A stretch of DNA of 64,000 nucleotides from Rhizophagus clarus (lineage: Eukaryota; Glomeromycota; Glomeromycetes; Glomerales; Glomeraceae): the NCBI GenBank assembly GCA_015698045.1, contig BLAL01000297.1, forward strand, positions 558,001-622,000, in the 5' to 3' direction. The stretch's first letter is position 1, and every line of letters starts with the position of its first letter. The translations under genes and the position numbers were made by a program. Below are positions 12,586 to 24,334 of the stretch, in pieces. Under the pieces are notes generated by a model, which worked only from the letters and a program-made list of their open reading frames with translations, was not told where the DNA came from and did no database searches.

Positions 12586-13084
12586 GGGGTAATTAGAGAG
12601 AATAAGGGAACGACAAAACTATGTAATTTATAAAGTTGGTAATAATTCATAAGTTACATTTTATTACGAACAAATGTTTATATTATAATCAACTAATCCT
12701 GAATCATCTCGGGTCGCTTTACAAATCATGAATAATTATACAACATTTAATACAAAGAGAATATACTATACATTATGTATTTATACATTCATAATCATAC
12801 CTAGGTTGGTACATACTGTATATAATCTCATCGTTATGCTAACTATTTTTTATTCATAAAACTGTCTCAACTTTCAAGAATTTGTTTAAGATATTTATTT
12901 ACTTTATTTGCAAGTTTAGATATGTAAATGTATCATTCATATGCTTTAAAGCAAACCACAATAACAACCTAGCTCTAATTCCTAGCTTAGATTTGCAGAA
13001 AACTCTCATCTTTGTTAGTAAAATATTTCATTAAAGGCATAACTTCTAAATAATGAAATAATTTCATTTATCATATGTGAGAAT

Positions 13085-14538
13085 TTACTTTTTGATCACT
13101 TTGAACACTTCATAATCTTCTACTTTAAAATTATTTTCTGGAATTCCTATATCTGGGTAGATATCTCCATGACCACGATTTTTATTAGACCAATTATTAT
13201 ATTCACTATATATATTACCCATAGTTGGACCATCTTCATAATGACAATAAACAGCACGACTTTGTTTACTAACATAACTTACTTTTGAAGTAGATATATT
13301 TTTTCCATTCGTAAAATTAAATATAAAACTATCTGCTGTAGTCTTCCAATCTTTATGATTTCCATCCCAATCAAGTGGATTATACCCTCCAATTAATTGT
13401 GTTGAATCTTTAATTTTTGCTACCCAAATTGTAGCTCCTTTATTGTCACAATTCTTATGAAAAGTTTTAGTACCAATTCCATCCCGACTTGAACGATATA
13501 ATAATTTAAAATCATATGGATTATATTTTCTATCATAATTAGAAGATTCTTTTTTATCAATCCATGAAGAAAAAATGGGAATATGTTTTGATTCAATCAA
13601 AGTTGAATCTAATTTTGGATTCCTTGAAGGAGGTAAATTATCTTTATGTTTCATGTTAGGAACTATATAATATTCCAAAAGATCATGAATTAAATCTTGT
13701 GGTAAGATGTTTTTGTAACAATAAACTTTGTAAAAGAAATTGGTAGCGTCAATATTATAAAATCGAATTAAAGGAATGAATCGGTATAATTCTTTCTCAA
13801 TCCTTGTGATATCATCTTTATTCCATTTTGTTGGATCTTTCTGCAAATTTTGTTGAGCTAAACACCATTTTAATAAATACTCCCAAATTTTAACTTCATC
13901 GATATTTAAGTCATCTCTTTTCAATAATAATTCTAATAAAGGAGCTTTTAAATTAATAAAATTTTCAGAGCTGAATAAAATTTCAGGATCTTCACAAATT
14001 TTTTCAAGACAAAAATTCCATAAATCTGTAAAAGTTTCATGTTGATAAACGGTTTCAAGAATTCCAGTTGGATTTTGTTGTAAGAATTCGGTTTGATGTT
14101 CGATCAGAAATTCTTGAATGTAAGAAACTAATGATTGGATGTTTAACTCATCCACTGCTATCAACAACTTTAATATATCAGGACCTTGTAAATTTCTTAA
14201 TTCAGCGTTTCCACAATAAATGAACCTAACGTAATTAATAATTAAAATATTTTCTAAATCGATATAAAATTATTCATATCTTACCTAAGAATGATACTAA
14301 ATAATTGTGGTGAAATATTTGGTTTTCTAAAAATGAATTTTCCATCTTTTTTCTCAGCCCATTCATTAGAAAATGCAGAACGAAAATATTGAGACCTAGC
14401 GCATAAAATATTTGAATGAGCATGAAATTCTTTGATATTTTGATCTTCTCCAATATGAATGATAACATCATAACCAATTTCTGATTCAAAAAGTTTTTCA
14501 TAGTCACTAGATAACTCTACCAAGAATTTTGATGACAT
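13085..14538 (-). CDS. BTB-BACK-TLDc protein, copy 2 (intact)
   Basis: Exons 14285-14538 and 13085-14225 with the same phase-2 intron as copy 1; 464 residues. BTB (YDVIIHIG, HSNILCARSQYF), BACK and TLDc (LLYRSSRDGIG, LIGGYNPLDWDG, DYEVFKVIKK) are all present without stops. It is very similar to copy 1, with small differences just before TLDc and around GDIYPDIGIPENN, indicating recent tandem duplication. Function is inferred only from the domains: a possible Cullin-3 adaptor or TLDc stress protein. Confidence 0.88.
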
Positions 14539-15811
14539 CGTTTAAATAATAATAAAGCAGAAATTTAAAGTTTTTGAGTCGATTGAGTCGAAGTCGTATT
14601 TATATTGGTTTATGATGATCATGTAACTGTAAATTTCTATAACAGGAAAGAATATTTAATTACTTTGTATTTTGTGTTCACGAATGATTTTGTTAATATC
14701 GATTGAACGTACAATTCTTTTAAAAGAATTGGTTATGTTTACAATATACCAAATTGTTCTTTCATAAGTGTTTCACTCTTTAAAATAACATAAAATTAGT
14801 TATCAAATTAAAGAAAAAACTATTTTTTTTTTTTTTTGAAAATGATGTACAGGTTATCGAATATTCACTTAAAGATCGCCAACAATAATAATAGAGAATT
14901 AAATTTTAACTGAGAATTAAATTTAAACCCATATTATCAAAATTAACCACATATACTAATAAACACGATTTTTAGGTTACAAAGGTTTATTCCAGATTGA
15001 ATTAATTTTATTCATCTGTGATAAAAATCATTATTCATATATGTAGATAGATATTAGCATTCATACTCTTTCAGGGTCTTTATTTCAAGCTTGGAAAAAT
15101 CGCAGACCAGAATTCTTGGAAAGATAATCAAAACCCTAGGCAAGAAAGAAGTGACCTGCTTTCGCAAAAGGGATTAAAACCTGCACCAATATTATGAGTG
15201 ATCTCGGATTCGAAGATATTTTAATTTGGTAGAAGCATCTGTCTGAACATGCTTAATTTTCGCTTTGTACACGTCAATCGAAGGATGTTATTGAAAAGGC
15301 ATTAAAAGGGAACATAAGAAGGGATAACAAAACTGTGTAATATAAAAATGGTAACATAATTCATAAACTGCATTTTATCTACATACTATTTAGAATATTA
15401 AAATTATAATAAACTCTTAATATACCGAATCCTCCAGTGTTCACTTAAATTCGTTATATTAGATTATAGAATTGTTCGTAATAACGAGAGATACCTAAGG
15501 TATTTGATTGGTTAAATGTCACGTGAGTAGAAAATTCGAGTTTGTCATCTCGTGTTCATATACAGAATTCTTAAAATTAATAAATCCATTCCAATTAATA
15601 ATTGAGAATGCGTTCATAATCAAATCGTATACATATATATAGTTTTAGTATTTAAATAAAATGTTTATTTACTTTATTCTTTGTTAAATTTAATATACAT
15701 AAATATATTTTAAAGTCGCTTCGCTTAGATTCACAGAAACTGATATTGTAGTGAAAGATTTCTTTTGGAAGACACAACTTTTAAATAATGTGAATAATTT
15801 CACTTGAAAAT
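14539..15811. other. spacer between BTB-TLDc copies 2 and 3
   Basis: AT-rich with no supported gene. A block at about 15170-15270 (ATTTTAATTTGGTAGAAGCA...GAACATGCTTAATTTT) is a relative of the 11463/12421 spacer repeat. Promoter of copy 2 presumably lies just right of 14538. Confidence 0.55.
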
Positions 15812-17311
15812 TTACTTTTTAATCACTTGAAATACTTCGTAATCTTCTGCTTCAAAATTTTTTGGAATTCCTATATTTGGATAGATATCACCATAACCAC
15901 GATCTTTATTAACCCAACTATTGCTACTATTATTACTAGAGAATATATAACTACTATTATCATTATAGTATATATTACCCATAGCTGGTCCATGACTATT
16001 ATGGCACCAAACAGCACGATCTTGACTTTGTTGATTAACGTAACTCACTTTTGAAGTAGAAATATTTTTCCCATTTGCAAAATTAAATAAAAAGCTATCT
16101 GCCGTAGTTTTCCAACTATTATTACTTCCATCCCAATCCAGTGGATTATACCCTCCAATTAATTGTGTTGAATCTTTAACTTTTACTATCCAAATAGTAG
16201 CTCCTTTATTGTCACAATTTCTATGAAAAGACTTAGCATCAATTCCATCATGACTTGAGCGATATAATAACTTAAAATCATAAGGATTATTTCTTCTATT
16301 ATAATGAGAAGATACTTTTTTATCAATCCATGAAGAAAAAAGGAGAATATGTTTTGATTCAATCAAGGTTGAATTTATATTTGGGTTTCTTGGAGGTAAA
16401 TTAATTTTCGGCTTTATGTTAGGAACTATATGATATTCCAAAAGATCATGAATTAAATTTTGAGGTAAAATTTCCTTGTAACGATAAACTTTGTAAAAGA
16501 AATCGGTAGGCTCAATATCATAGAATCGAATTAAAGGGATAAACCTATATAATTCTTTTTCGGTCTTCGCAATATCATCTTTATTCCAATTTGTTGGATC
16601 ACCCTGCATATTTTGTTGAGCGAAACACCATTTTAATAAATATTCCCAAATATCAATTTCATCCATATTTAAATCATCCCTTTTCAACAACAATTCCAAT
16701 AAAGGAGCTTTTAAATTAATAAAATTTTCAGAACTGAATAAAATTTTTGGTTCATCACAAATTTTATCAAGACAAAGATTACTTAAATCAACAAACGTCT
16801 CGTGTTGACAAGCAATTTCAAGAATTTCGGTCGGATTTTGACGTATAAATTCGGTTTGATGTTCAATCAAAAATTCTTGAATATGAGAAACTAACGATTG
16901 GTGAATATTTAATTCGTCTACTACTATCAACAATTTCAATATATCAGGGCCTTGTAAATCCTTCAATTCGATATTACCACAATAAATGAACCTAATAGGA
17001 AAATTTTTTTTTATAAATAAAAATATTACTTATTTTAAACGCTATTTATATTCTTACCTTAGAATAACATTAAATAATTGTGGTGAAACATTTGGTTTTC
17101 TAAAAATAAATTTTCCATCTCTTTTCTCAGCACATTCATCAGAAAATGCAATACGAAAATATTGGGACCTAGCGCACAAAATATTTGAATGAGCGTGAAT
17201 TTCTTTGACATCTTGACCTTCTCCGGCATAAATAACAACGTCATATCCTATTTCTGTTTCAAGAAGATTTTCATAGTCGCCAGATAATTCTTCCAAAAAT
17301 TTTGGAAACAT
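15812..17311 (-). CDS. BTB-BACK-TLDc protein, copy 3 (intact)
   Basis: Exons 17058-17311 and 15812-16991, same intron position; 477 residues. It starts MFPKFLEEL where copies 1 and 2 have MSSKFL. Domains as in the other copies: BTB (YDVVIYAG), BACK, TLDc (LLYRSSHDGI, LIGGYNPLDWDGS, DYEVFQVIKK). It is the most diverged of the three and carries a Ser/Asn/Tyr-rich insertion of about 12 residues in the TLDc domain before SWVNKDRG. No lesions seen. Confidence 0.87.
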
Positions 17312-18180
17312 TTTTTGTTGTAAATAAAAAAAAAAGAAAAGAAAAAAGGTAAAACTTTGAAATTGCAGCCGAAACCTAATTTATTATGTTTATGTTGAAC
17401 GTGTTTCACAAATTTCTATAATTGGAGAACAACATTTTTTCTTTGTTTACTAACTCTACTTTAAACCTCAAGGAAACTATAGTTATGAATGTCTTCCATT
17501 CGTCACTGAAGAGTACTGACAACAAATTAAGTCAAAACTATGTATATACGGTATACCGTTTAGATGTTTTGATCAAAAGTAGTAATTTTGTGATCTGACG
17601 TATTATATTAACGGTTTCTTCGACCTCATAGCTTCAAATTTTTATCATTTTCTTTACTAATAAAAAAACATGTACTGTATATCTCGTTTTATAACAATTT
17701 TGAAGCAACAAAAGGTTTATTTCTATTGAATTATTTTAATTTATTCATTTTGAATTTGTATCTTTCATCATCGTACAAAATTTAACGTTATAAGCAATTA
17801 AAAATTTAAATTTTAATGATTATAATATATATATCTCCGATTCGAAAGAAAATTGGAAAATTGATATACTGGTGAGAACTTTGTAATAAATAGGATTATC
17901 CATTTTTTTTTTTTTTTTTTTTTTTTTTATCGTTCATATTCACAGCATAACGTTTTAACACGGTTATAATAGAATCACCAATAAAAATAATAATACAAGA
18001 CGGTCAATATATTTATTAAAAACTTTGATGATGTCCTTTGCAAAATTTATTAATTTTAGCTGCTTGAATTACATATCAACGAAACGTAATCAATCTACAA
18101 ATTTATTTTTGATGATCATTACAATATATTAATTAATATTTTTTTTTATTCCATATGAAACATTACAGTACAGTATATTA
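17312..18180. other. spacer
   Basis: AT-rich. Contains a run of 26 T at 17903-17928. No gene or recognised element. Confidence 0.55.
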
Positions 18181-18800
18181 GAGCGTAATAAATCTATTAA
18201 CTAGACTAAACCACTAACTACGAAAGTAACAACCTACCCCGAAGGGCTGGCAACACTACCTATAAAACGCACTGGGGAAAAGGACCATACAAAAATGCCC
18301 GTTTTAGGGCTACAAAAAAAGAAAACAACTACCGACAACCCATATCACGGACAAAACTATTATAACAATATAACAAGGCATTTATCCAGATAGGGCGAAT
18401 ACGTCGTAAAATGAATCTTTTGTCTTGATTATCGTGAAAATAAAAGTTAGACTCTCTATCCCCACAGACTCTAAGGTCCGCGTCGCTCGCCCAGCTATAA
18501 CTATCCAGAAACCTAAACAATTTGAGGTTATGGTGAAATCTATCGAAGGAAATCGAGACTAATTCATCAAAATTGTCAACAGCTGCCGCAGGAACTCCGC
18601 TTTGTCCTTTGGCTGTTTGTGGAACCACCGAGGTGGGAGCACCCTTTGACTTGTTCTGCGGTTGGTTCTTCTTACGATTGTTGAAGACCGTAACGAATTA
18701 CGCGAAGCGTCACTCTTCTGTTTATGTTAAACTTTGCCGGGAGGAGTGTATCTATGCCATCGGACTGGCGTGTTTACGAGGTCAAAATCGGTACTTAACA
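18181..18800 (-). mobile_element. transposon-like fragment (possibly LINE-derived)
   Basis: This block is markedly richer in GC than its flanks. On the minus strand an open frame running through 18329-18628 (VFNNRKKNQPQNKSKGAP upstream, then FDELVSISFDRFHHNLKLF) is basic and Gln/Asn-rich like a non-LTR ORF1 start. After the stop come unusual sequences such as CCAGCCCTTCGGGGTAGG. The VxNN-R start echoes the ORF1 region at about 39.72 kb, but I cannot align the rest. Could instead be an unrelated repeat family. Confidence 0.35.
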
Positions 18801-19013
18801 CATGAATGCATCAGCGTATATCATAATATTTTGGTTAATGATTATTCTTATGATTTATCGAAAGTATATTTACATATTATATTTTTATTAATAACGTCCA
18901 TAATGTTAATCTACTATCAAAATCACGTTCATAAAATTACAATTAAAATCTCAAAAAAGTCGTTTCACAAATTTCGACAAATTTCTCTTTCCCTACATCG
19001 CGTAATGATAACA

Positions 19014-19694
19014 TCACATAATACTTGAACCGTAAGCAATTTCGTGTTTATTCTTTTCTTTTTCTTTTCTAGAATGTTGAGCGATAGGATTATTACAGAA
19101 TCCTGTGTAAGAAAACGCATTCTGTAAACTGCTTTGGTGAGTGGCCATTGTAACATGAGAACAACCAAGAAGACAATTAGATATTTTCCTTTGCCAGATA
19201 GTTTTTCCATCATAAATATCAATTTTATACACTAATTTTCCACATCCAACAAGAACTTTATCGGGCGAATCTATTATTAAAGAAGGCATTTCGTAACCAC
19301 CATTTTTCAATTTGTTTTTCCAAACTATATCTCCTGATTCTGATTTTATTCCATATACTTTTCCGTAAGAAGCAACTACAACGATATGGGATTGAGTTCC
19401 ATGTGACGCTCCTTCTCCTTCAGAATTAGCCCTAGCAACAGCTAATGATACTTCATTGTACCCCATCCCCGATAGCGAATTTCTCCAAATTTCTGTTCCA
19501 TTGATCAAGTTTAAGGCTACTAAATACCCATTCATCCCAACATAAACTTTGTCATCATGTACAAATAATGAACCAACACCGTCATGTATGCCTTTAAGTT
19601 CGGTCTTCCATATTTGAGAACCATCTGTCTTACTAATAGCATATATTTTTCCTGCTGTAGAACAGACAAGTAAATTTTCTGATTTAATAGTCAT
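19014..19694 (-). CDS. PQQ-repeat beta-propeller protein
   Basis: An intronless 226-residue protein. At least four blades follow the pattern G-x-(I/V)-Y-x-I-x-x-x-x-G-x-x-(I/V)-W: GKIYAISKTDGSQIWKTEL, GYLVALNLINGTEIWRNSL, GKVYGIKSESGDIVWKNKL and KLVYKIDIYDGKTIWQRKI. This is the quinoprotein-alcohol-dehydrogenase-like superfamily fold. A propeller this short is probably incomplete or oligomerising, and no catalytic residues are claimed. I chose ATG 19694 because the 27-codon in-frame extension upstream is largely a translated homopolymer (KKKK). There is no signal peptide. The C-terminus is Lys/Glu-rich. Confidence 0.75.
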   Translation of the reverse strand: MTIKSENLLVCSTAGKIYAISKTDGSQIWKTELKGIHDGVGSLFVHDDKVYVGMNGYLVALNLINGTEIWRNSLSGMGYNEVSLAVARANSEGEGASHGTQSHIVVVASYGKVYGIKSESGDIVWKNKLKNGGYEMPSLIIDSPDKVLVGCGKLVYKIDIYDGKTIWQRKISNCLLGCSHVTMATHQSSLQNAFSYTGFCNNPIAQHSRKEKEKNKHEIAYGSSIM

Positions 19695-19844
19695 GGTTGT
19701 ATGACTTTTTTTAAATCGAGGAGAAAAAAAAATTTTTTTTTTTTTTCTTTCATATTTATATGTAATATACGTCAAGATAATGTTTTATTTACGTAAATGT
19801 GATTGTTGTTTAACATCGTAATTGCGCCCACATGAACTGCTATA

Positions 19845-19894
19845 ACTTTTAAAGTATGTTCACACCTTTTAAAGTACAGTTATACTTTTTAAAT
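19845..19894 (-). promoter_or_regulatory. repeated CTTTTAAAGTA motif upstream of the PQQ gene
   Basis: ACTTTTAAAGTA at 19845-19856 and CCTTTTAAAGTA at 19865-19876, a 20-bp phase, with a partial third copy (TACTTTTTAAA) at about 19883. The motif is nearly palindromic and lies 150-200 bp upstream of the start codon at 19694, so a transcription-factor site is possible but unproven. Confidence 0.3.
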
Positions 19895-21794
19895 TTTTTT
19901 GTTTAACTTGATTTATTTAACAAAATGGCGTAATAATAATGATCTTCTGTATGACGTTAGTTAGATGTAGTACGAGTGGTAAATTGATTATACTATCCAG
20001 GATTCCATTGGATCCGACGTAGAATTAGCTCGGATTCCATGTAATTACGGAGGATGACATGGGTCCGGATGATTACAAATGATTACAAATCCAGGTTGAT
20101 CAATCGGACTCGGTTCACCAGCAAAATCAATGTAAGTAGGGGGAGAAATTAGTATAATTTTGGGGCCGTGTAAATCATTCTTATTGACAAATGACTTAAA
20201 AATGTACTTAAATTACTAATTTTAATGAACCAATTAAATTTCATAAAATTTTTCATGCACTTACGTAGGTTGAAGTGAGTATGATAGATAATGTGGGATA
20301 ATGTGGGTCAGAAAGACATCTGTTGTTTCAAAATAATTTACATGAAAAGAACTTGAAGACAAAAGGCATGAACTCAAACTAAAAAGAAGTTTAAAACAGT
20401 TTTAAAACTCTTTCGATCGTTTGGAGTATTCTATTTTTTTTTTTTTGACCAAAAAGTTCAAACAGAAGACGAAAATTTTGTTCTAAAGATACGATAAGGA
20501 GTTTTCGCTATATATATTGTTAAAGAATCGTAAGATTATATTTTTAATTATTATTTTCATTAATTTTCCCTAGTATCAACACAAAAAATTTCGTACGTAA
20601 CGATATTTTTAATGAGGATGTAATCTTTTGGTACGGAAGATCAATAATGGTGAATGGACAAGACAAAGGAAAGATTGAAATAAATAATCATTACAGCGAT
20701 CAACCGATAGCCTACAATATCAAATATAATAATAGTTCATTGATTTCATAGATGACCTATTTTAATGTAAAAGATATGAAAATATTGAAACCTACGAAAT
20801 ATATGATGGTTTTATTCCTGTTACTTTTCATATTCATCTATAATATCGCGAAAAGAAAAGAAAGTAGATTTGCTGACGAACTGAAGCATGTCATATGTTC
20901 AGAAATACATAAGCCAATTTCATTATGTATTGATTTAATCATTGATCTGAACGAGCTATACTTACGACATTGCTTCACAATCTGATGAGAACTGAAAATT
21001 CCACATTCTTCCCCAGTATGTTGCTTGATACTGATGAAGGTGTTTGAAACATTATACTATTCGATAATCCACTAAAACATCATACTTTGAAATAGATGCG
21101 ATTCGGTAAAGCAAGTTATGACCGTAGATTTCTCTGGAATCTGGATACATATCACACGATATGTTATTGTCGCTATCCTGCGCACTGATGCATGGTCAAG
21201 TTGGTCATTATATCGGTCTCATATTCTTCATTTAGAGTCCTTAAGAAAGAAAAATTACAGTATGAAATTAAGTTTACTACTCAAAATACCACAGTTCTGT
21301 TTCAATTTGATTGTAAACCGTTTCTTCTTCCGTTCTGGAAGCATTCTGTCAGCGAATGTCATCAGTATAGTAACTTCAGCGATCGAATATTTTGAAACTG
21401 ATTGTCTTTTTTCCCTGATCTATCCTCATCACCTTATGTTCCAAGATTATGCATAACAAAAGTTAATGTAAACCAAATTAGTACTGCAAGTAAAATATGG
21501 TCCTGATTATCATGTTTTAATACCTTGTAATAGAAGAATTGGAAAATTAATAATATACTACCTTCTCAATTTTTCGTCTGATTTTATCTCATCATATCAG
21601 GTCGGCAAGAAGTACATCAGATTAAAGAAACGTGAATTTTTGCCTGTTCCTCAGCAATCAGCACTATTTAAATACTTTTTTCAGGAATATAGTCATTTTA
21701 TACGTACAATCAGATTGATTTTCAATTGGAAATTTAAAATTCTGATATTCTTTGCTCATTAAATCACCATAAAATTACCTTATATTTATAATGA
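19895..21794. other. spacer with possible unrecognised coding relic
   Basis: No intact gene. Between about 20640 and 21480 the plus strand has richer base composition and short open blocks in shifting frames (e.g. LRKKNYSMKLSLLLKIPQF), which might be a decayed gene of unknown family. I could not connect these to any domain. Confidence 0.35.
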
Positions 21795-22190
21795 AATTCT
21801 TAATAATTTGAAAAATTTCTGGCGAGATAGTTGACGAACAAATATTATTTTAATTTAATTAAGTTTCAACTAGCAAAAGTGGAGAACAGTAACAAACTAA
21901 ACAAAAAATAATCATGTGCGAGTGGAATGTTAACATTTAAATTTTATCAACCTCGATTATGATATCAAGGCCCCTGAATACGAAGATATCACATTAAGAT
22001 AACTGTTTCGTACACTTTGGGAATAATTTCTCTAAGTAACATAAGTGTAATCATGTACACTTTGGCCATTTTGATACTAGTAAACATAGTAGATATCACA
22101 TCAATTATCACGATGAGGTTCCAATCATCACATTCAGGGGCCGTATGATATCGCAATATTCATTATCATAGATGACAACATTTTTTTTCT
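21795..22190 (-). pseudogene. BTB exon-1 relic split by a MITE
   Basis: 21795-21966 and 22144-22190 together align with exon 1 of the BTB-TLDc gene at 24075-24334: same order of blocks (AAATTTCTGGCGAGATA, GGAGAACAGTAACAAA, ATCATGTGCGAGTGGAA, then CAATATTCATTATC). It is full of indels and non-functional. A 177-bp element with a target-site duplication sits between the two halves. No exon 2 is found beside it. Confidence 0.7.
21967..22143. mobile_element. MITE with 9-bp target-site duplication
   Basis: A 177-bp non-coding element with terminal inverted repeats GGCCCCTGAAT (left, from 21969) and ATTCAGGGGCC (right, to 22142). It is flanked by the direct repeat TATGATATC at 21958-21966 and 22144-22152. 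Removing the element and one repeat restores continuity with BTB exon 1, which confirms the insertion. An 8-9 bp duplication would suit a hAT- or Mutator-type parent; the class is not resolved. Confidence 0.75.
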
Positions 22191-22811
22191 TCGATAGCGA
22201 TAAGAAGAAAGAATAATTTTTTTTTTTAGCGTGATCAAAATTTTACGCTGATCGAAAATTCATATTTCAAATGTGGTTAAATTCATCACGTATGTTTCTA
22301 AAAAGAGTTTAAGTTCAAATATCCATTAAATTATAAAGGTTGGTTTAAATAATAAATTTCGATAATCAACAAATACCAAAATGTTTCCTGAAAAAAAAGA
22401 CGCAAATTGTTAAGCCGAAATTCCTACGCAACTCTATTATTGAATATATTAAATATTTGAAGTACTTTATTTAAAATATTTATGTAAATAATATTCTTCT
22501 TAATCCCAATTTATATCAGACTTTATCTTTAAATTATTTATTCATAAAAAACTTAAAATAAACAAATTATATTTATCAAAAATATAAAAATATTAAAATA
22601 AAATAAATAACTTATAAAACAGCTTTAAATAATTGTTCAAAACGTAGCGGAGGACTTTCATGCACACTCGAGGCCATGAAATGTTTCTCTGTCACGCTAT
22701 GTATTGACTCAATAAATTATGACTAGTGAAAATGAAAAATGATACGTGATTATGATGCTTCGTCGGCTTCGACGCTCCAACGGTTCTCATTACCCACCTG
22801 CAATACTAACC
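22191..22811. other. spacer downstream of BTB-TLDc copy 4
   Basis: AT-rich, no gene. A richer patch at 22640-22800 directly precedes the stop codon of copy 4 and is presumably its 3' UTR. Confidence 0.5.
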
Positions 22812-24334
22812 TTATTTCTTTATAATTTGAAACACTTCGTAATCTTCTATTAAAAAATTTTCCTTTGTACCTCTTATCTCTTTTTCATAATGTAATTTTG
22901 TGCACATATTATTACTATATACTTTTGAATCATCATCTTTTACGCCTATAAAAAGATCCCCACTAAATGTAGGCCCACATTTGGTATGATAAAATATTGC
23001 TCTATTCATTTTTTGATGGATCACATGACTCAAAATTTGATCATCAAAATTATTCTTACTTTTAAAAGAAAATATAAAACTATCCTTCGTTTCTCCAAAT
23101 TCATTATCCAAACTTTTCCATACCAAAGGATTATACCCTCCAATAATTTCTTCTGTTTCTTTTATTTTAATGAATGTAACCGTATGAGGTATATTATCAC
23201 ATAATTCATGAAATTTTTTGGGAGTAAATCCATCTTGACTTCCTCTTAATAGTAATTTAAATTTATATGGTAAATATAATTCTCTCGCATAAGCCAATTT
23301 GCTTTTAATATCAATTTTATCTACCCATCTTGAAATAAGAGAAATAATGTGTAAATTAACAATTCCTGAATCAATAATCCCATCATTATTTCTACATCTA
23401 GGAAGCAAGATATTGTTACTCGGTTTAATGTTAGGATCCAAGTAAGAATTTAGCAAATCCTCGTAAAGTTGACGATCTAAAAGTCTTCTATATGGATGAA
23501 TTTTTTGTGCAAATTCCTCAGAAGATAAACTAAAAAATCTAATTAATGGCAAACAATTCTGTAAAGTATTTTTCATCGTTTTATAATCTTCATTTGTCCA
23601 AGTATCAGGATCCAAAGTAATAGTTGGATTTTGTGCAAGTCCCCATTTTAAAACATATTCCCAAATTTCAACTTCTTTCATTTGTAAATCATCTCTTCTA
23701 ATAATTGAAACTAAAGGTTTTTCAAGAAGTAAGTTTAAATCAGATAATTTAAATATTTTTTCCGGTGATTTTGCCATTAAATCTGTACAAAATTTTTGAA
23801 GTTCTAATAAAGAACCTGATTTAAAACTAATTTGATAAATAAGTCCAAAATTTTGTTCCATCCATTCAACCTTATTTTCAATTAAATATTTTTGTAAATA
23901 TTCAACTAGTTCTTGAAGGCGAAGTTTATCAGCAGCAGCCAATATTTTCATAATTTCTAAAGTTTCATTCTCATCAAAAGAAATTATCCCACCGTAAATA
24001 TAACTATATTATATAATAATCGTATTAAATATAAAATATTTCCTTATTAATGAAATAATATAAATATAACTTACTTTAAAATAATTTGAAAAGTTTCTGG
24101 TGAGATATTTGATAATTTAATGTGAGTTGGGATACCATCATTATTCTTTTTATCATTATCTGAACAAAGTGTTTTTCGCAAAAATGGCGAGCGGTAACAA
24201 AGTATAACCATGTGCGCACGGAACACTTTTATGTTTGAACCTTTACCGATTTCAATTGTAATATCATAATATTCATCATCATTTAAAATTTCAATATAAT
24301 TTTCACTTAATCTATTAAAAAATTGAGACAACAT
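22812..24334 (-). CDS. BTB-BACK-TLDc protein, copy 4 (second subfamily, intact)
   Basis: Exons 24075-24334 and 22812-24003 with a phase-2 GT-AG intron at the same place as the first subfamily; 483 residues. BTB (YYDITIEIGKG, FRAHMVILCYRSPFL, YIYGG), BACK (LRLQELVEYLQKYL, IIRRDDLQMKEVEIWEYVL) and TLDc (KLLLRGSQDGFTPKKF, IIGGYNPLVW, SFIFSFK, IEDYEVFQIIKK) are complete. It differs clearly from copies 1-3 (MLSQFFNRL start, YGGIISFDE in place of FIYCGN). It is the only intact member on this side of the array. Role inferred from domains only. Confidence 0.87.

Larger units (their letters stand above)
10997..13084. other. duplicated spacer between BTB-TLDc copies 1 and 2
   Basis: AT-rich, no gene. 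It contains the promoter side of copy 1 and a diverged direct repeat (11463-11620 and 12421-12585). The 64-codon frame at 12063 is not supported by any family. Confidence 0.6.

Noticed and set aside
18573..19028. 151-codon plus-strand frame
   Set aside because: Its start overlaps the transposon-like minus frame and the rest runs through AT-rich spacer into the end of the PQQ gene; no domain.
18965..19222. 85-codon minus-strand frame overlapping the PQQ gene
   Set aside because: A shadow frame of the PQQ coding sequence.
19695..19775. N-terminal extension of the PQQ protein
   Set aside because: The 27 extra codons are mostly a translated homopolymer; the downstream ATG directly precedes the first conserved blade.
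20752..21456. Plus-strand frames of 67-112 codons
   Set aside because: No domain, overlapping frames of similar quality, no splice logic; at best parts of a decayed gene, noted in the spacer entry.
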